Source: Enchytraeus crypticus (Eukaryota > Annelida > Clitellata > Enchytraeida > Enchytraeidae). From it: a DNA stretch of 64,000 nt. Numbering within the stretch: position 1 is the stretch's first letter; each line of letters starts with the position of its first letter. The position numbers and the translations under genes were made by a program. The stretch is taken from the NCBI GenBank assembly GCA_905160935.1, contig CAJHZI010000519.1, positions 119,501-183,500 of the forward strand, given 5' to 3'. The notes under the pieces were generated by a model. It was not told the origin of the DNA. It ran no database searches and worked only from the letters and a program-made list of their open reading frames with translations. This document shows, in pieces, positions 43,707-55,159 of this stretch.

Positions 43707-43839
43707 CTGCCGGCACCACTGAGAAATCATGTGCTAGAATCACTTCCTCGGCATTTCTCCCTTCGGCTTCCACGATCGAATCATGGCGGCCATTGTCTAC
43801 CGGATGTGACGTCATGGTCGACTGGATTAAAAGAAAACG
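43707..43839 (-). CDS. Possible first coding exon of an unrecognised gene
   Basis: I do not recognise the protein. An ATG at 43815 in a good context (ACCATGA) opens 36 codons, MTSHPVDNGRHDSIVEAEGR then NAEEVILAHDFSVVPA, to a consensus donor (GCAG|GTAAGT, phase 1). The composition is acidic and gene-like, unlike the low-complexity ORFs around it. Upstream on the same strand there is a TATAAAT at 43924-43918 and a TCAGTC initiator-like site at 43890. A CRE-like TGACGTCA overlaps the codons after the ATG. A pyrimidine-rich CAG at 43840 could instead be a 3' splice site, making this an internal exon. It lies upstream of the neurexin exons on the same strand, so it could be part of that gene or of a nested one. 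No partner exon was found. Confidence 0.4.
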
Positions 43840-43884
43840 CTGAAAGACAACAAAGACAAGGAAGGTTGCCGCTGTCGGTTGATC

Positions 43885-43924
43885 GACTGAGGGTAAGATA
43901 AGAGAACACGAAGCCGCATTTATA
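43885..43924 (-). promoter_or_regulatory. TATA-like box and initiator-like site
   Basis: TATAAAT at 43924-43918 is followed 36 bases later by TCAGTC (start site near 43888), both upstream of the ATG at 43815. The spacing is a little longer than the usual 25-31 bases. The call rests on motif matches only. Confidence 0.25.
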
Positions 43925-44159
43925 CCTAGAGTCTCACTACTGTACATCCTGATTCCTCATAGGGCAGTCGTTGTTAATCCAAAAGAGATTTATGTTAACT
44001 AAAAGGTCCACGATTAGCCATATTTAACGTCTGATCGGGCTCAAATATCTACAGTTTAGAAGCCATTTAACCGATCATGTGTATATTAAATAGACTTTTG
44101 ACTTCTGCGATCACAAACACAATAATTTAAATAATCCAAAGAAAAAGTCGAATATTTCT

Positions 44160-44310
44160 CTCTTAGTGCACTGCCTACTGGCAGGTCCATGGTTTATAAC
44201 GCCTCCACTCTTCTCTTTCTTCCGCCTTCCTCTTCTTTTCCACATATGAATGGGTCTTTAAATCATCTAACATATCTAACCTCGGCCTGACCCTGCCTCT
44301 TTTTCCAGGG
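44160..44310 (-). mobile_element. LINE-C 3' end
   Basis: CTTAGTGCACTGCCTACTGG to CGGCCTGACCCTGCCTCTTT is the reverse complement of the 57-kb copy. Confidence 0.8.
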
Positions 44311-44812
44311 GAAAGAGAAAGACAAAGTCGAATATGTACCGTGTTGATTTTAAATTATCATTTTTCCAGCCAGTACGTCATGCGGTCAATATAAAATCTT
44401 AGGTTATTCCGGTTGGCTGACAAGTGGAAGATGGATGTGATGTTGGCGATTAATTCGAAGCGAAAGATTTTAGCGAGTAATTATATCCCGAGGAATGTTA
44501 CACAACAGCGACAATACATCGACCAGTCGACCGATGCGTAATTACAGGGTCACAATCGACCCGGGTCAAGTACGAATGCGATATATCTACAAGGGGCCTC
44601 CTAGTGTTAATTTTTCGAACGTCCGGAATTTCGTTAAATTATCTTAATTATTATGTTATTACTATATTATCTATTGCTATTATCTAAATTATCTATAATT
44701 CGAATTTAAGCTCTTAAATTTCACACTGTACAAACTCAAAAAAATGTTTTCAATAAAACTTCAAAATGATCGAGTAAAGGATGTAGTAATACAGTTACTG
44801 AATATGATATTG

Positions 44813-44944
44813 GCTGGAGCCAGTGGCGATGTTGGTAAGATGTTCGATAGCGGATCAGTATGTGCGGGGTTTAAATCTAGGCTCGCCCGTCCCTGACATC
44901 GCTTTCGAGTGAGAAAACTGGCGTTAACATATTTAGCTGTTTAC
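44813..44944 (+). mobile_element. SINE-A copy
   Basis: GGAGCCAGTGGCGATGTTGG to CGTTAACATATTTAGC. Confidence 0.87.
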
Positions 44945-45261
44945 TAGCTTTAGACCTCATATATCCATAAACTGCAGATAATGGCATCCTTGATCAAACA
45001 CGCCATATCTCTTTGTAAGTTTCTAACTTTCTAAGTAGGCATAAGTGCCAGAACAAAATAGTCCGAAATTTCTATAAAAAAGGCGAACAGGGAATTCATG
45101 CTTGGAAAGTTTTAAAAATACAACACACTCATAACAATGTAACGCCAGTGGAGATTTCACGTTCAGTATCTCATGAAAACGTCTAACAGCTAATTAGCCG
45201 CTGTAACCTAGCAGAGTGTGCGAGATTTTCTTTCAGATGAGCTGATACTGTATTAATAATA

Positions 45262-45315
45262 ACAACAATTAGAGTGCTACAGTCATTGGTGACAACATCG
45301 AGCACTATTGTATTC
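45262..45315 (+). repeat. Repeat G fragment
   Basis: AATTAGAGTGCTACAGTCAT and GACAACATCGAGCACTATTG. Confidence 0.65.
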
Positions 45316-45424
45316 GATCCCGTCGTCCTTGATAGACATAAGATCGGTCAGTGAAATTTTCATTTGCGTTACCGAAAGCTAATTTTCATTTGCCACACTT
45401 GATTAGCATTTTAGTAATAAAAAA

Positions 45425-46020
45425 ATAGCTAAACGCCATCATCATCAGTTCCTTGCATTCTGAACAATGCATAGAGCCTCAACATTCCTCCGTTCCTTTC
45501 TATCATCAGCATCCGTCACAGCTTCTTCACATGAGATGTTCAAAGTTCTCAAATCTTTGTTGATTGCGCTTAGCCAAGTATTAGGACTTCTATCGGAATG
45601 TCTTAATAGCGTAGGGGTAACGTCGTGAAGTTTTAAATGTCAGATCCTGAGGTGAATTGAACCCTCGTGGGTTCGAATCCCGGCCGCGCTAATCTGAGAG
45701 TAAAATCTCGGATATTCACTGGACTGGTTATACGGAAAATGGTCTAAATTGCCTAACGGTGTAGACACGTGGTATTAAAAAAGTGATAGATATCAGCATA
45801 GTTGATTATTCACTATAATGCGTGTTTACTTTTTTCTAGGTCTTCCTGTTTTCATTTTTCCTTGATTTAGCTTCCAATTAATTGCAGTCTTTGCATATCT
45901 ATCCTCATGCATTCTGAATAAGTGACTCATGAACCTCAACATTCTTTCAGAAACTATCTCATCTAGTTTTCTTTGTCCAAACCTTTCAAGTACTGTTTCA
46001 GTTTTGGTGTGGTCCAAATA
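45425..46020 (-). mobile_element. LINE-H 3' end, split by SINE-B
   Basis: The outer part (45838-46017) encodes ERFGQRKLDEIVSERMLRFM and SHLFRMHEDRYAKTAINWKL up to GRPR. The protein resumes beyond the SINE as NTWLSAINKDLRTLNIS to EALCIVQNARN, ending at a CAT/GAT tail. Together they give one non-LTR retrotransposon C-terminus. Confidence 0.82.
45595..45836 (+). mobile_element. SINE-B copy inserted in LINE-H
   Basis: Complete: AGCGTAGGGGTAACGTCGTG, B box GGGTTCGAATCCC, and the TTTACTTTTTT end. It interrupts the LINE-H frame right after GRPR. Confidence 0.88.
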
Positions 46021-46024
46021 ATGA

Positions 46025-46900
46025 ATATTTCAGATTCTCCTAAGACATCTTATTTGAAAACGGATTAGTTTGTGCTTTATTTACCAGTACTTTCCCAGAT
46101 ATCACCAAGTAAACAGTATATGGAATTAAATCAAAGTTCAAAAAATTTAACAAAGCAAAGAAATTTCTATTTAAGCTTAGCAAATACTTCATACTTCACC
46201 AAACATCTTTCATGAAGAGGATTTTCTACAGTTTTTCAGCAGACTGTATGATGCTGAAAATGTAGTCTCTTTCAAATTCTTTTTTTGCTACGGAGGATAA
46301 CTGGTGGAAGTACTTAGTAGAGAGGGAAGGGAGGGGGCTATTATGCGCATATTTTGAAAAGGGAGCAGAAGTTCTTAAAAGGGAACTTAAATCATAAGCG
46401 GGTTCGTAATTTTTCTTAGTTTTTGTAATTTGCTTTTCTTTAGAAGAAGAATGGTTGTTAAACAAAAATACCATTTTTTATTTGAACAGCCATTTGACGT
46501 GATTTATTTGGCAACTGGGCCAAATTATTTAGAGAAGGAAAATCGCGTATATTGGGGGGACAAACCCCGCATTTAACATTTTAAAAGAGGTTATGGTTGA
46601 AAATATTTCACGCTGCTTCGGATTTCTTTGGAATCTGCGAAGGCTTGCAATTAATCTCGTCGACTGGGTGTTTATGACAAGCTGGAAGAAGGAATTGTTG
46701 ACTGGAAATTTATTAGCGCCTGGCGGCCCAACGGGTCCATCATAACTCTGTGACTAATTGAATGCTCCGAGACTTAACCGAACCGAATGCTTGGATCGAT
46801 AATAAAAATTCCTCTTCGTTCTTGTTGCGCAGTCCTTGTTCTGGATATTTTCCCCAATGATCGAGATGTTTTATAGCTTCCAGAAAACTTGTTCAACATC
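46025..46900. other. No gene recognised
   Basis: Unassigned. Open frames (one of 82 codons on the minus strand at 46226-46474) show no domain. Confidence 0.45.
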
Positions 46901-46904
46901 CACT

Positions 46905-47440
46905 GTGATATGACTGTGATATAACTCTATATAAGTGTGATATGACTGTGATATGACTGTGATATGACTGTGATATGATTGTGATATGACTGTGATATGA
47001 CTGTGATATGAGAGTGATATGAGTGTGATATGAGTGTGATATGACAGTGATATAACTGTGATATGACTGTGATATGACTGTGATATGACTGTGATATGAC
47101 TGTGATATGACTGTGATATGAGTGTGATATGATTGTGATATGACAGTGATATGACTGTGATATGACTGTGATATGACTGTGATATGACTGTGATATGACT
47201 GTGATATGCCTGTGATATAACTGTGATAGGACTGTGATATGATTGTGATATGAATGTGATATGACTGTGAAATGACTGTGATATGAATGTGATATAACTG
47301 TGATATGACAGTGATATGAGAGTGATATGAGTGTGATATGAGTGTGATATGACAGTGATATAACTGTGATATGACTGTGATATGCCTGTGATATGATTGT
47401 GATATGACTGTGGTATGACTGTGATATGACTCTATATAAA
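46905..47440. repeat. 11-bp minisatellite (TGTGATATGAC)
   Basis: About 48 units with GAGTG and ACAGTG variants. Because the unit is 11 bases, every third unit restores the frame, which gives the 197-codon ISQSYHSHITV shadow on the minus strand. Confidence 0.95.
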
Positions 47441-47444
47441 AAAC

Positions 47445-48070
47445 CTTGCCTCGCCCCATGGTGGTCTTCTGTTTCAATGGAGTCACATTGGAAAATCTAA
47501 CTTGTCATGCTGCATAATTTAAAAAATATAATATATTGCGATATAAGCGCAAGACTAGTGGACTCGTAAGTATCATTTTAATTAAATTCTATATTCTAAC
47601 GGAGTAAAAACACCTTTTTTAATTTATCTTTGTTTCTTTAAAAAACTTTATTGATATTATTTCTATTAAGATACTGTTCGTCTTACACAGCTTTAGGCCT
47701 ATTTCTAGTTATTTATAATAAGTTGTTTCCCTGCTACAAGCAATCTTAACTCAATCTTGCTCCAAAAATATTAAACTAAAACTCTAAACTAAAAGAAAAC
47801 TGGAGACATTCTCTCAACGTGTCATGAGCATTAAGCGAGACGTTTTTGTTAATTTATTTAATACAAGTTAATACACGCGAGCACGGATTTATCGGATTTA
47901 AACGATTGAACGAACAGACCGAAAGAAAGAGCGACGTTTTTCGTAGAATTATCTAGAAGAAACACTGCCGAGAGTGGACACATTCTGTAAAAGCGTTCTA
48001 GTTATGTTAAACCGAAGGGGGTTAAACTAAAATAAAAGTATTCAATAAAAGTTTAGAAGACAAAGACAAA
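47445..48070. other. No gene recognised
   Basis: AT-rich unassigned DNA. Confidence 0.5.
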
Positions 48071-48077
48071 AACAAAA

Positions 48078-48390
48078 TCGTCATCTTCATCATCATCATC
48101 ATCATCTTCATCATCATCATCATCTTCATCTTCCCTTTAAACCCAGTTTAACTAGGGTCGGGATACGAATAGAGTCTCAAATCCTCTATGTACTACATCA
48201 TATCATCAGTCAATCCCCAATTTGAGACTTTTCCATTCGTTTTAATTTTTGTAACAATTTCTTGAGCCTAGGCGCTCATCAATCGAATGCCCTTTCTGAC
48301 GTTGGTGTGGATCTTAGTGCTTAGTCGCCTTCTACGACACGTGCAGTCACCGGTTGGTCAAGTCTTCAAACAACCCTCACACAACACGGG
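48078..48390 (+). repeat. (CAT)n and repeat E copy
   Basis: A CATCAT/CTTCAT run leads into AACTAGGGTCGGGATACGAA, CCTAGGCGCTCATCAATCGA and TTCTACGACACGTGCAGTCA. Confidence 0.85.
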
Positions 48391-48637
48391 GATAATTATA
48401 TATAGAGTAGAAGATTAAAAACTATTAGTGGCGGCATATTTTACATTAATTTTTCATTTTAGGATTTTAATCTAAATCACAACCTTTCGGTCTACGATAT
48501 ACCTATGGTATAAGATAGATCCTATTTTGATTTTTTCTCATTTTAAATTTGCGAGACTTATAGCAATATACTACTCTTAAAATGACTTATATTGCTAAAA
48601 TTAGTAAGAAATCAGACTTAAGTATGAATATGTACCT

Positions 48638-48675
48638 TGAGCCTGGCTCTTGGCAGTGCACTGAAGAGAGATTGC
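48638..48675 (+). mobile_element. LINE-C extreme 3' end
   Basis: CTGGCTCTTGGCAGTGCACT with GAAGAGAG. Confidence 0.5.
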
Positions 48676-49017
48676 TAAAATTTAAGACGATTTTTCCAGT
48701 AAAGAAGGGCGCTATACCGCAGCAATTACTTTTGTGTAGAGACATTTAAATCAATCTGGAGTGATTTACATCCTGGATACATGAGGATTTGCAAGTGTTA
48801 ATCCAGGCATTGATTAGATGAGGATAGATAAATCCGCCGTGTAGAAAACCAACAACTAAAGCAAAACTATAGTAGGTCTACGCAGCAGTTGACCTGTATA
48901 GCATAGTAGCTATATTCCTGTATAGCATATATATACTAGTCCAGCTATTATTATAATGTCACTTATTAACCAGTCACTTGCGATATAATCAACGGTTGTA
49001 TATCTTTTAATGATAGG

Positions 49018-49197
49018 TATATATTATTATTATATATTATTATTATATATTATTATTATATATTGTTATTATATATTATTATTATATATTATTATTATAT
49101 ATTATTATTATATATTATTATTATATATTATTATTATATATTATTATTATATATTATTATTATATATTATTATTATATATTATTATTATATATTATT
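49018..49197. repeat. 13-bp AT repeat (ATATATTATTATT)
   Basis: About 14 uniform units. Confidence 0.94.
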
Positions 49198-49199
49198 TA

Positions 49200-49855
49200 C
49201 AATAATTAAGACAATTCATGGAATTTTAGAAAAATTAAAATTCAAAAAAAGCCAAAAAAGGAAAATTGTAATTACGTTTACATACAAGAAGAGCGAAAAA
49301 CATTTTGAAAATTAAGTGAATTTTTTAGTGTATTAATTTGAACGCATATACTGTTGTGAAAGCGTTTAATGCGTCTCTGAATTTCAGTATATTTAAGGAC
49401 GTAACAGTTTATCATATATTTCCACAGTACGTATTTATATCATAAGAGAAAAATGCTTTCACAGCCTGTAAAAATGTTCTCGATGATTTCAAACTCATTG
49501 AAAAGAACATTTTTATCTTCAATTTCGAAAACTTTTTCTCTTCAAATGGCTTACGAGAAATATAGTTTTGTATAAGTGAATTTTGGTATAAGTGTGAAAA
49601 TGATTAATTTTTTGTTTTTTTATAATCACCCCCGACTCGCCACAAGATTTTCTAATATTATCATCAAGATTATATAGAAAATGAGTGAAACTTCGATCGA
49701 TAAATTCTAATTTATTGAGTTGTTACATTTCGGTATATTTTAACAGAATTATAACGCGACAGCAGTTGACTTGCATAGCATAGTAGTTCTAAAAATGGCA
49801 GACTGCCGACTTTGTCAAATACCTGAGAAGTTCAGGCTATAAGCATCTTCGAGAT
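49200..49855. other. No gene recognised
   Basis: AT-rich unassigned DNA. Confidence 0.5.
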
Positions 49856-49856
49856 T

Positions 49857-49920
49857 TGGACACCGCGTCTACTGATCCGCGGTCCAGTATCTTACCGACT
49901 TTGCCACTGGCTCCAGCCAT
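49857..49920 (-). mobile_element. SINE-A head fragment
   Basis: TCTACTGATCCGCGGTCCAG to TTTGCCACTGGCTCCAGCC, reversed A-box half only. Confidence 0.7.
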
Positions 49921-49939
49921 AAGCACATATTTGACACAT

Positions 49940-50190
49940 TATAAACATCCTAAATATTATTTAATTATATACATGCATTTAACATACTGCTAACATCCTA
50001 TTATTCATGTGTATACACGTATTTAACTCACTGGGACGCTGCAAAGTGCAAACACTGTATACAATAGATACATGTATTTAACGCACGGAGAAGTTGTTAA
50101 CACTCTATTTATAGATACATGTATTTAACGCACTGAGATGTGGTAAACACTATACACGGATAAATACATGTATTTAACAGAGTCCTATAT
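49940..50190. repeat. Degenerate ATACATGTATTTAACGCACTGAGA repeat
   Basis: About five units of 50-60 bases share ACATGTATTTAACGCACTGA. Confidence 0.65.
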
Positions 50191-50501
50191 AACGCGGAGT
50201 GATCCTGGACACTGTAGATACAGGACTGCAGGCGTCCATCAGTCCTGATGGATCGCGTGGAAGCGAGCCAGGATTCAGGGAGAGAGTGGACCCAGGATAA
50301 GAGAGAGGGGTAGATGACTATTTCCCTCCCTCCATTCGTTCAATACTCCGCCTATAAACAAGTCCACGGCACATAGTTTGAATATACCGTCAGTTAATTA
50401 ATAATATATGAGCACATATTCTATCAATCTAAATTTATGTTCCGGATTAGAACAAAGACTTTTGCTTACCGTGCAACAGAGGTATTGACATAACATAACA
50501 T

Positions 50502-50635
50502 AACAACAACTGGAGTGCTACAATCATCAATGACTACATCGAAACTATTGTTACAAAATCAAGCCGGCGAGCAAAAAAAGATCCAAAAACGGTGCAAATT
50601 CAAAAATGCAGAAAATCAGTCCAAAGTAATGGGAA
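50502..50635 (+). repeat. Repeat G copy
   Basis: AACTGGAGTGCTACAATCAT, GCCGGCGAGCAAAAAAAGAT and ACGGTGCAAATTCAAAAATG. Confidence 0.8.
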
Positions 50636-50749
50636 ATAAAGAACTTCACTGTAGAGTCATGCGGCACATTTAGACTGGATGATCTCGGTACGAAAGCTTA
50701 GCAAAATCTGCCCCCCTGAAGTCAAACAAATTTCATCACCAGCCACAGA

Positions 50750-50835
50750 AGAGTGGGAAGCTAGAGATATAGGGGTGGGGCTAGGGGTAGTGGGTGGGGC
50801 TTGTGTGGGGGCGGGGTGAAGGGCCCAGGGGATCA
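50750..50835. promoter_or_regulatory. GC-rich cluster of GC/CACCC-box-like motifs
   Basis: GGGGTGGGGCTAGGGGTAGT, GGGTGGGGC and GGGGGCGGGGTG lie within 85 bases, unlike the AT-rich surroundings. They fit Sp1/KLF-type sites, but no exon or start site could be attached. Confidence 0.3.
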
Positions 50836-50919
50836 GAGAGATGAAACACATGTGCCAGTGCAGGGCACGTCTGTATGTGTTCTATTGATTAATTTAATAT
50901 TTTGTCATAATGTAAGTAA

Positions 50920-51515
50920 TCGCAAAGTAATCATAATGTAATCAGAGTGTGATTATTGTGTAATCATAATGTAATCATAATGTAATCAGAGTGTGATTAT
51001 TGTGTAATCATAATGTAATCATAATGTAATCATAATGTAATCATAATGTAATCATAATGTAATCATAATGCAATCATAATGTAATCATAATGTAATCATA
51101 ATGTAATCATAATGTAATCATAATGTAATCATAATGTAATCATAATGTAATCATAATGTAATCATAATGTAATCATAATGTAATCATAATGTAATCATAA
51201 TGTAATCATAATGTAATTATAATGCAATCAGAGTGTAATCATAATGTAATAATACTGTAATCAAAGTTTAAATCATATTGTAATTATGGTGTAACCATAA
51301 AGTAGTCATACTGTAATCATAATGTAACAATAATGTAATCAAACTGTAATCATAATGTAATAAGAATGCAATCATAGTGTAATCATAATGTAATCACAAT
51401 GACATCATAATGTAATCAGAATTGAATCATAATGTAATATTAATGTAATCATTGTGTAATCAAAATGTAAACCTAATGTAATCATAATGTTATCATAATG
51501 TAACCATAATATAAT
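50920..51515. repeat. 11-bp minisatellite (TAATCATAATG)
   Basis: About 50 units, uniform in the middle and decayed at both ends. Confidence 0.95.
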
Positions 51516-51519
51516 CATA

Positions 51520-51905
51520 AGGAAATCGCCAATAAAAGAATAATGCAATGGAATTCGAATCTTTTACAAAGAAAATATATTTAAGTAGTAAACTAGAGAA
51601 GGCCTTATTTGCTTTAATATAAAATAAATATATAAGATTTAAATTCACAAACAGTGATAGAGATTTAGGAGTCTTTTTGTAGCTCTTTTAAATTTAGTGA
51701 AAATTGTAATAAAGTTGTGATTAGTGCTAATTGTGTACAATATTAGGAATAATTAAACGAACAATTGCATGTAGAAATAAAAATATTGTGACAAGGATAT
51801 AAAAGTCTCTAATACGACCCAAACTTAAATACAGGGTTCAGAATAAGGGCCCGTATTTTAGTAAAAATATTGATAAATTGGAAAAGGTTCAAGCCATGGC
51901 CACAA
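51520..51905. other. No gene recognised
   Basis: AT-rich unassigned DNA. Confidence 0.5.
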
Positions 51906-51912
51906 GCTAGTA

Positions 51913-52040
51913 TCTCTCTCTCTCCTAATGCACTGCCTATCGGCAGGTCCATGACATATAACTCCTCAATTCATTTCTATCCTCTACCTTTCTATTCATA
52001 TCAACGTATGAAGTAGATATCAAATCTTCCAACAAGGCTG
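51913..52040 (-). mobile_element. LINE-C 3' end
   Basis: CTAATGCACTGCCTATCGGC to CAAATCTTCCAACAAGGCTG, reverse complement of the LINE-C terminus. Confidence 0.75.
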
Positions 52041-52044
52041 GTAT

Positions 52045-53570
52045 AATTATGACTGCGAAAAGCTTAGTTATGCAAATAGATAAATTATATAGGATTAACT
52101 TCTTTGAGTGAGAAAAGCACTAGAGATGATTTAATAGAGGTAATTTTGAATAAGCGCAAAGAGTTTATGAAAATTAATTGAAGTATTTGGCTTAAATTAT
52201 CTAATGGCAGAAGCACGTGAGTGTAGAGCTAGAAATAATGAAATAAAATTGTGAATAACCGATTCTGTAATTAATATTATTAATAATTAGAATAGTGGTT
52301 AATTTCAATTATGATTCATTAAATAGGGCCTAATAACTTGACATAATTTCTCATTTCCTCACATTGGGATAACCTTCACTGAAGGAGCAAATTACCTAAG
52401 GAAGTAATATCACAGTAAAATAAAGCAATATCACACGAAATAGAGGAGCAAATCTAGGACCATGAAGTATTTGCCTACCTTTCTCCCAGTTGACACGTTA
52501 AAAGGGAGCAATTTAAATTATTAATGATTTGTTATGATAAAATCACTGAAGAACTCTAGAATTATGCCTTCTAGATAGCGACAAGTTTTATACAGCTAAC
52601 ATTGTGTGATTAAAAAACATTGAACAATTAACATTGTGTGAAAAATATTATCAATCTTTATCAAATCCACGATCTTGCCACTGCTTTGCAAGCAGCAATG
52701 ACCACCCATCTTGCATGCACACGTAACTACATGTAATTTATATCATTTCATCCAGCATCAGGTAACAAATTATGGTTAGCACGATACTATAGCCTATAGT
52801 AATAGCACTGATCAAATGTTGACATTGCGCAATGTTAGAGTCCTGCAAAGACAGTTTTATTAAAGAGCACACATTACAGTGATAAGTCATTAACCATTAA
52901 TTAAATTCTTCTAGGCTCTCATTCAAGCAAACCTTCGAAATAACAGCACAAACAATGCAGCAGAAATACATGTAATTGCAGCAAACAAGAAAAAAATCAA
53001 CTGAATGTACATAATCGATTATCAAATTATAGCGACCACATCTACTGATGAAATCTCTTTCTCAGGAAGGAAGGGATCTCATCTCGGAAGCTTGAAGACA
53101 GGATTGGCCCGAGCTGTGAGGGGACAAGATCGGAGGGTCAACAGCCCCACTCGACTCTTCAATTTATTTTTGTTTACGTATTAGTCGAGGCGACTGGAAG
53201 GCGATCATTGCGCATACAAAGCATGTATAGGATGACGGCGGGCTAACGCCGTTCTTCCCGAGCGAGAGACGTCGAGTGTAGATCTGCCGGCGAAATGTCG
53301 GTTGAGTTACAGCAGCGCTAACTGCCGGAGATTTTGCTAACATGAATCAAATAATTACGCGTTGAATTAACATTAATTAGTCAAATAGGAGGCTAATCAA
53401 GCAGTGAATGTCATTGATTGGAATAATAAATAACTTCAAGAAAAGTCACTACAAATTACTTTGCAGAATAGTTATTCGTCATTCAAGCAGTCTTTCAAAC
53501 AATAAAGTTAATAAAATACCCTTTATTTAAGTAGCAATTATGTATATATATATAAAACTCTGCGCAACGT
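52045..53570. other. No gene recognised; GC-rich patch at 53.06-53.34 kb
   Basis: AT-rich apart from 53060-53340, which has several CG dinucleotides but no frame with a known domain and no good splice pair. Confidence 0.45.
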
Positions 53571-53583
53571 CACTTGGTGGACA

Positions 53584-54164
53584 TCAGAGCAGCCTTCTAA
53601 CCCTCTGCCTCCACCTATCATGATCCTGTGCAAAGTCATAAACATCACCCTGCATAAGAATGAATTTGGTACCTAATTGTCTTATATCATTATTATATTG
53701 CTTAATTAATGTGTATTTATTTCCCATTCCTACCCTCATTTTATTATTTAGTAGTCTATAGTTGAAAGCTTTTCTAATTGGAATATTTTCATTTAGTCTT
53801 AGCATATGGCCTATCCATCTGCATCTTTTTTCCTCATGATTTGACTCCAAGGAGTCTCTTTTGTTCTTTCGTATATATCTAGATTGCTAACTGTGTATGG
53901 ATAGTGAATTTTTAGGAGATTTCTTAGTAATTTTCTATGAAAAACATCTATGTCATTTTCTATGCTTTTTGTTACTACCCGTAACTCACTATTATAAACA
54001 AATACTGATTTAATATAAGTGTTAAAGATTTTTATTCTAACTTTAAGATTTAGTTTTTTATTTGTTAATTTCAATCTATATTTGTTAAATGCCATCATTG
54101 CTAATTGTTTCCTATGAATTAGACCATTTTCTGTATCCAACATACTACCTGAATATTCTTTCAT
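53584..54164 (-). pseudogene. C-terminal tail of the LINE polyprotein
   Basis: Two overlapping frames, joined by a frameshift near 53.83 kb, encode LKVRIKIFNTYIKSVFVYNS, DVFHRKLLRNLLKIHYP, then RCRWIGHMLRLNENIPIRKA and HDRWRQRVRRLL. The FNTYIKSVFVYNSE, FHRKLLRN and RWIGHMLR motifs are the typical region after the reverse transcriptase catalytic core. It is non-functional. Confidence 0.83.
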
Positions 54165-54718
54165 GACATTATTTATTTATTTTTTAAATATTTTCTTAAT
54201 TTCTACATGTGTTTCTAATTGTATTCTTCCTCTGATATCTCTTTGCTTTTTGGAAAGTCTAATTACGTCGTTATTATTTGAAGAGACTTTTTATTTGTAC
54301 ATCCTAGGATTTCTTTACCTACATCTTTTATTATGTTAGTTATCTGATTTCATGTACATTCCGCCTGTAATTTTTCTAATTTATTTTCCATAGTTTACTT
54401 ATATTTCTTGCCAATATCAGAATCTCCTAATTTCGATTTATCTACTATATTTTTGTTGGCAATTTTTAATTTGTTATTATTAAAATATTTCTTTGTTTTC
54501 ATTTTCAGTTATAACTAATCTATATATGGTCAGTATCATAATCCTCCATATGATCTAGAATTTACTATGTTTTTTCTATGTTTTATATTCGTAATTATAT
54601 AATCCATTTGATTTCTTACGGGTTTTTTAATTTTTCCTAGATTTCTTGGGCTTTCCCATGTTGTTCTGTGTGCCACTTTATGCTCAAATAATGTATTAGT
54701 TAAAACTAAGTTATACTG

Positions 54719-55159
54719 CTAGGCTAGATTTAATAATGTTTTCCCATTGCTATTTGTACTCCCTTTTCCATATTTTCCTATATTTTCTTTATAATTTAGA
54801 TAGCTATCTCCTATTTTAGCATTGAAATCTCCACCTATTATTATATTCTGATATTTATTAAATTTTGACATTATGTTATCTAGTGTGTTATAAAATTTAA
54901 GTCTAATTTCTGGTTTGCTTTCACTAACTGGATTTGTAGGAGCATATACACTAAATATATTATAATCTAAATTATCTATTTTGCATTTTATATAACAAAT
55001 TCTTTCATTTATTGGGATAAATTTATGTTTAATGTTATTTCTTATTAATATACCAACACCTGCGTGAGAACTATTTCCTGAATTTAGTAATGTATGCTTT
55101 TTATTTTTTATAGATGTTATTTCATATATTCCAGTTTCTTTTGGATGTGTTTCTTGCAC
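54719..55159 (-). pseudogene. APE-type endonuclease domain of the LINE
   Basis: The 146-codon frame starts MQETHPKETGIYEITS, the QETH motif of APE-like endonucleases that nick target DNA. It continues with AGVGILIRN, VYAPTNP and IIIGGDFNAKIGD, all conserved and with the catalytic Asp/Asn in GGDFNAKIG. The rest of the domain is still readable past the stop as TNTLFEHK, HRTTWESPRNLGKIK and RNQMDYIITN (54716-54600), so a single stop ended it. The N-terminal residues before QETH are not in frame. Confidence 0.85.

Noticed and set aside
46893..47486. Long minus-strand frame of 197 codons
   Set aside because: It is the 11-bp TGTGATATGAC array read in phase, with low complexity throughout.
50657..50851. 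Minus-strand frame with TSGGQILLSFRTEIIQS, faintly like an LNS start
   Set aside because: The acceptor is followed by a frame with no donor, and the matches are too few. The GC-rich part is better read as regulatory or neutral.
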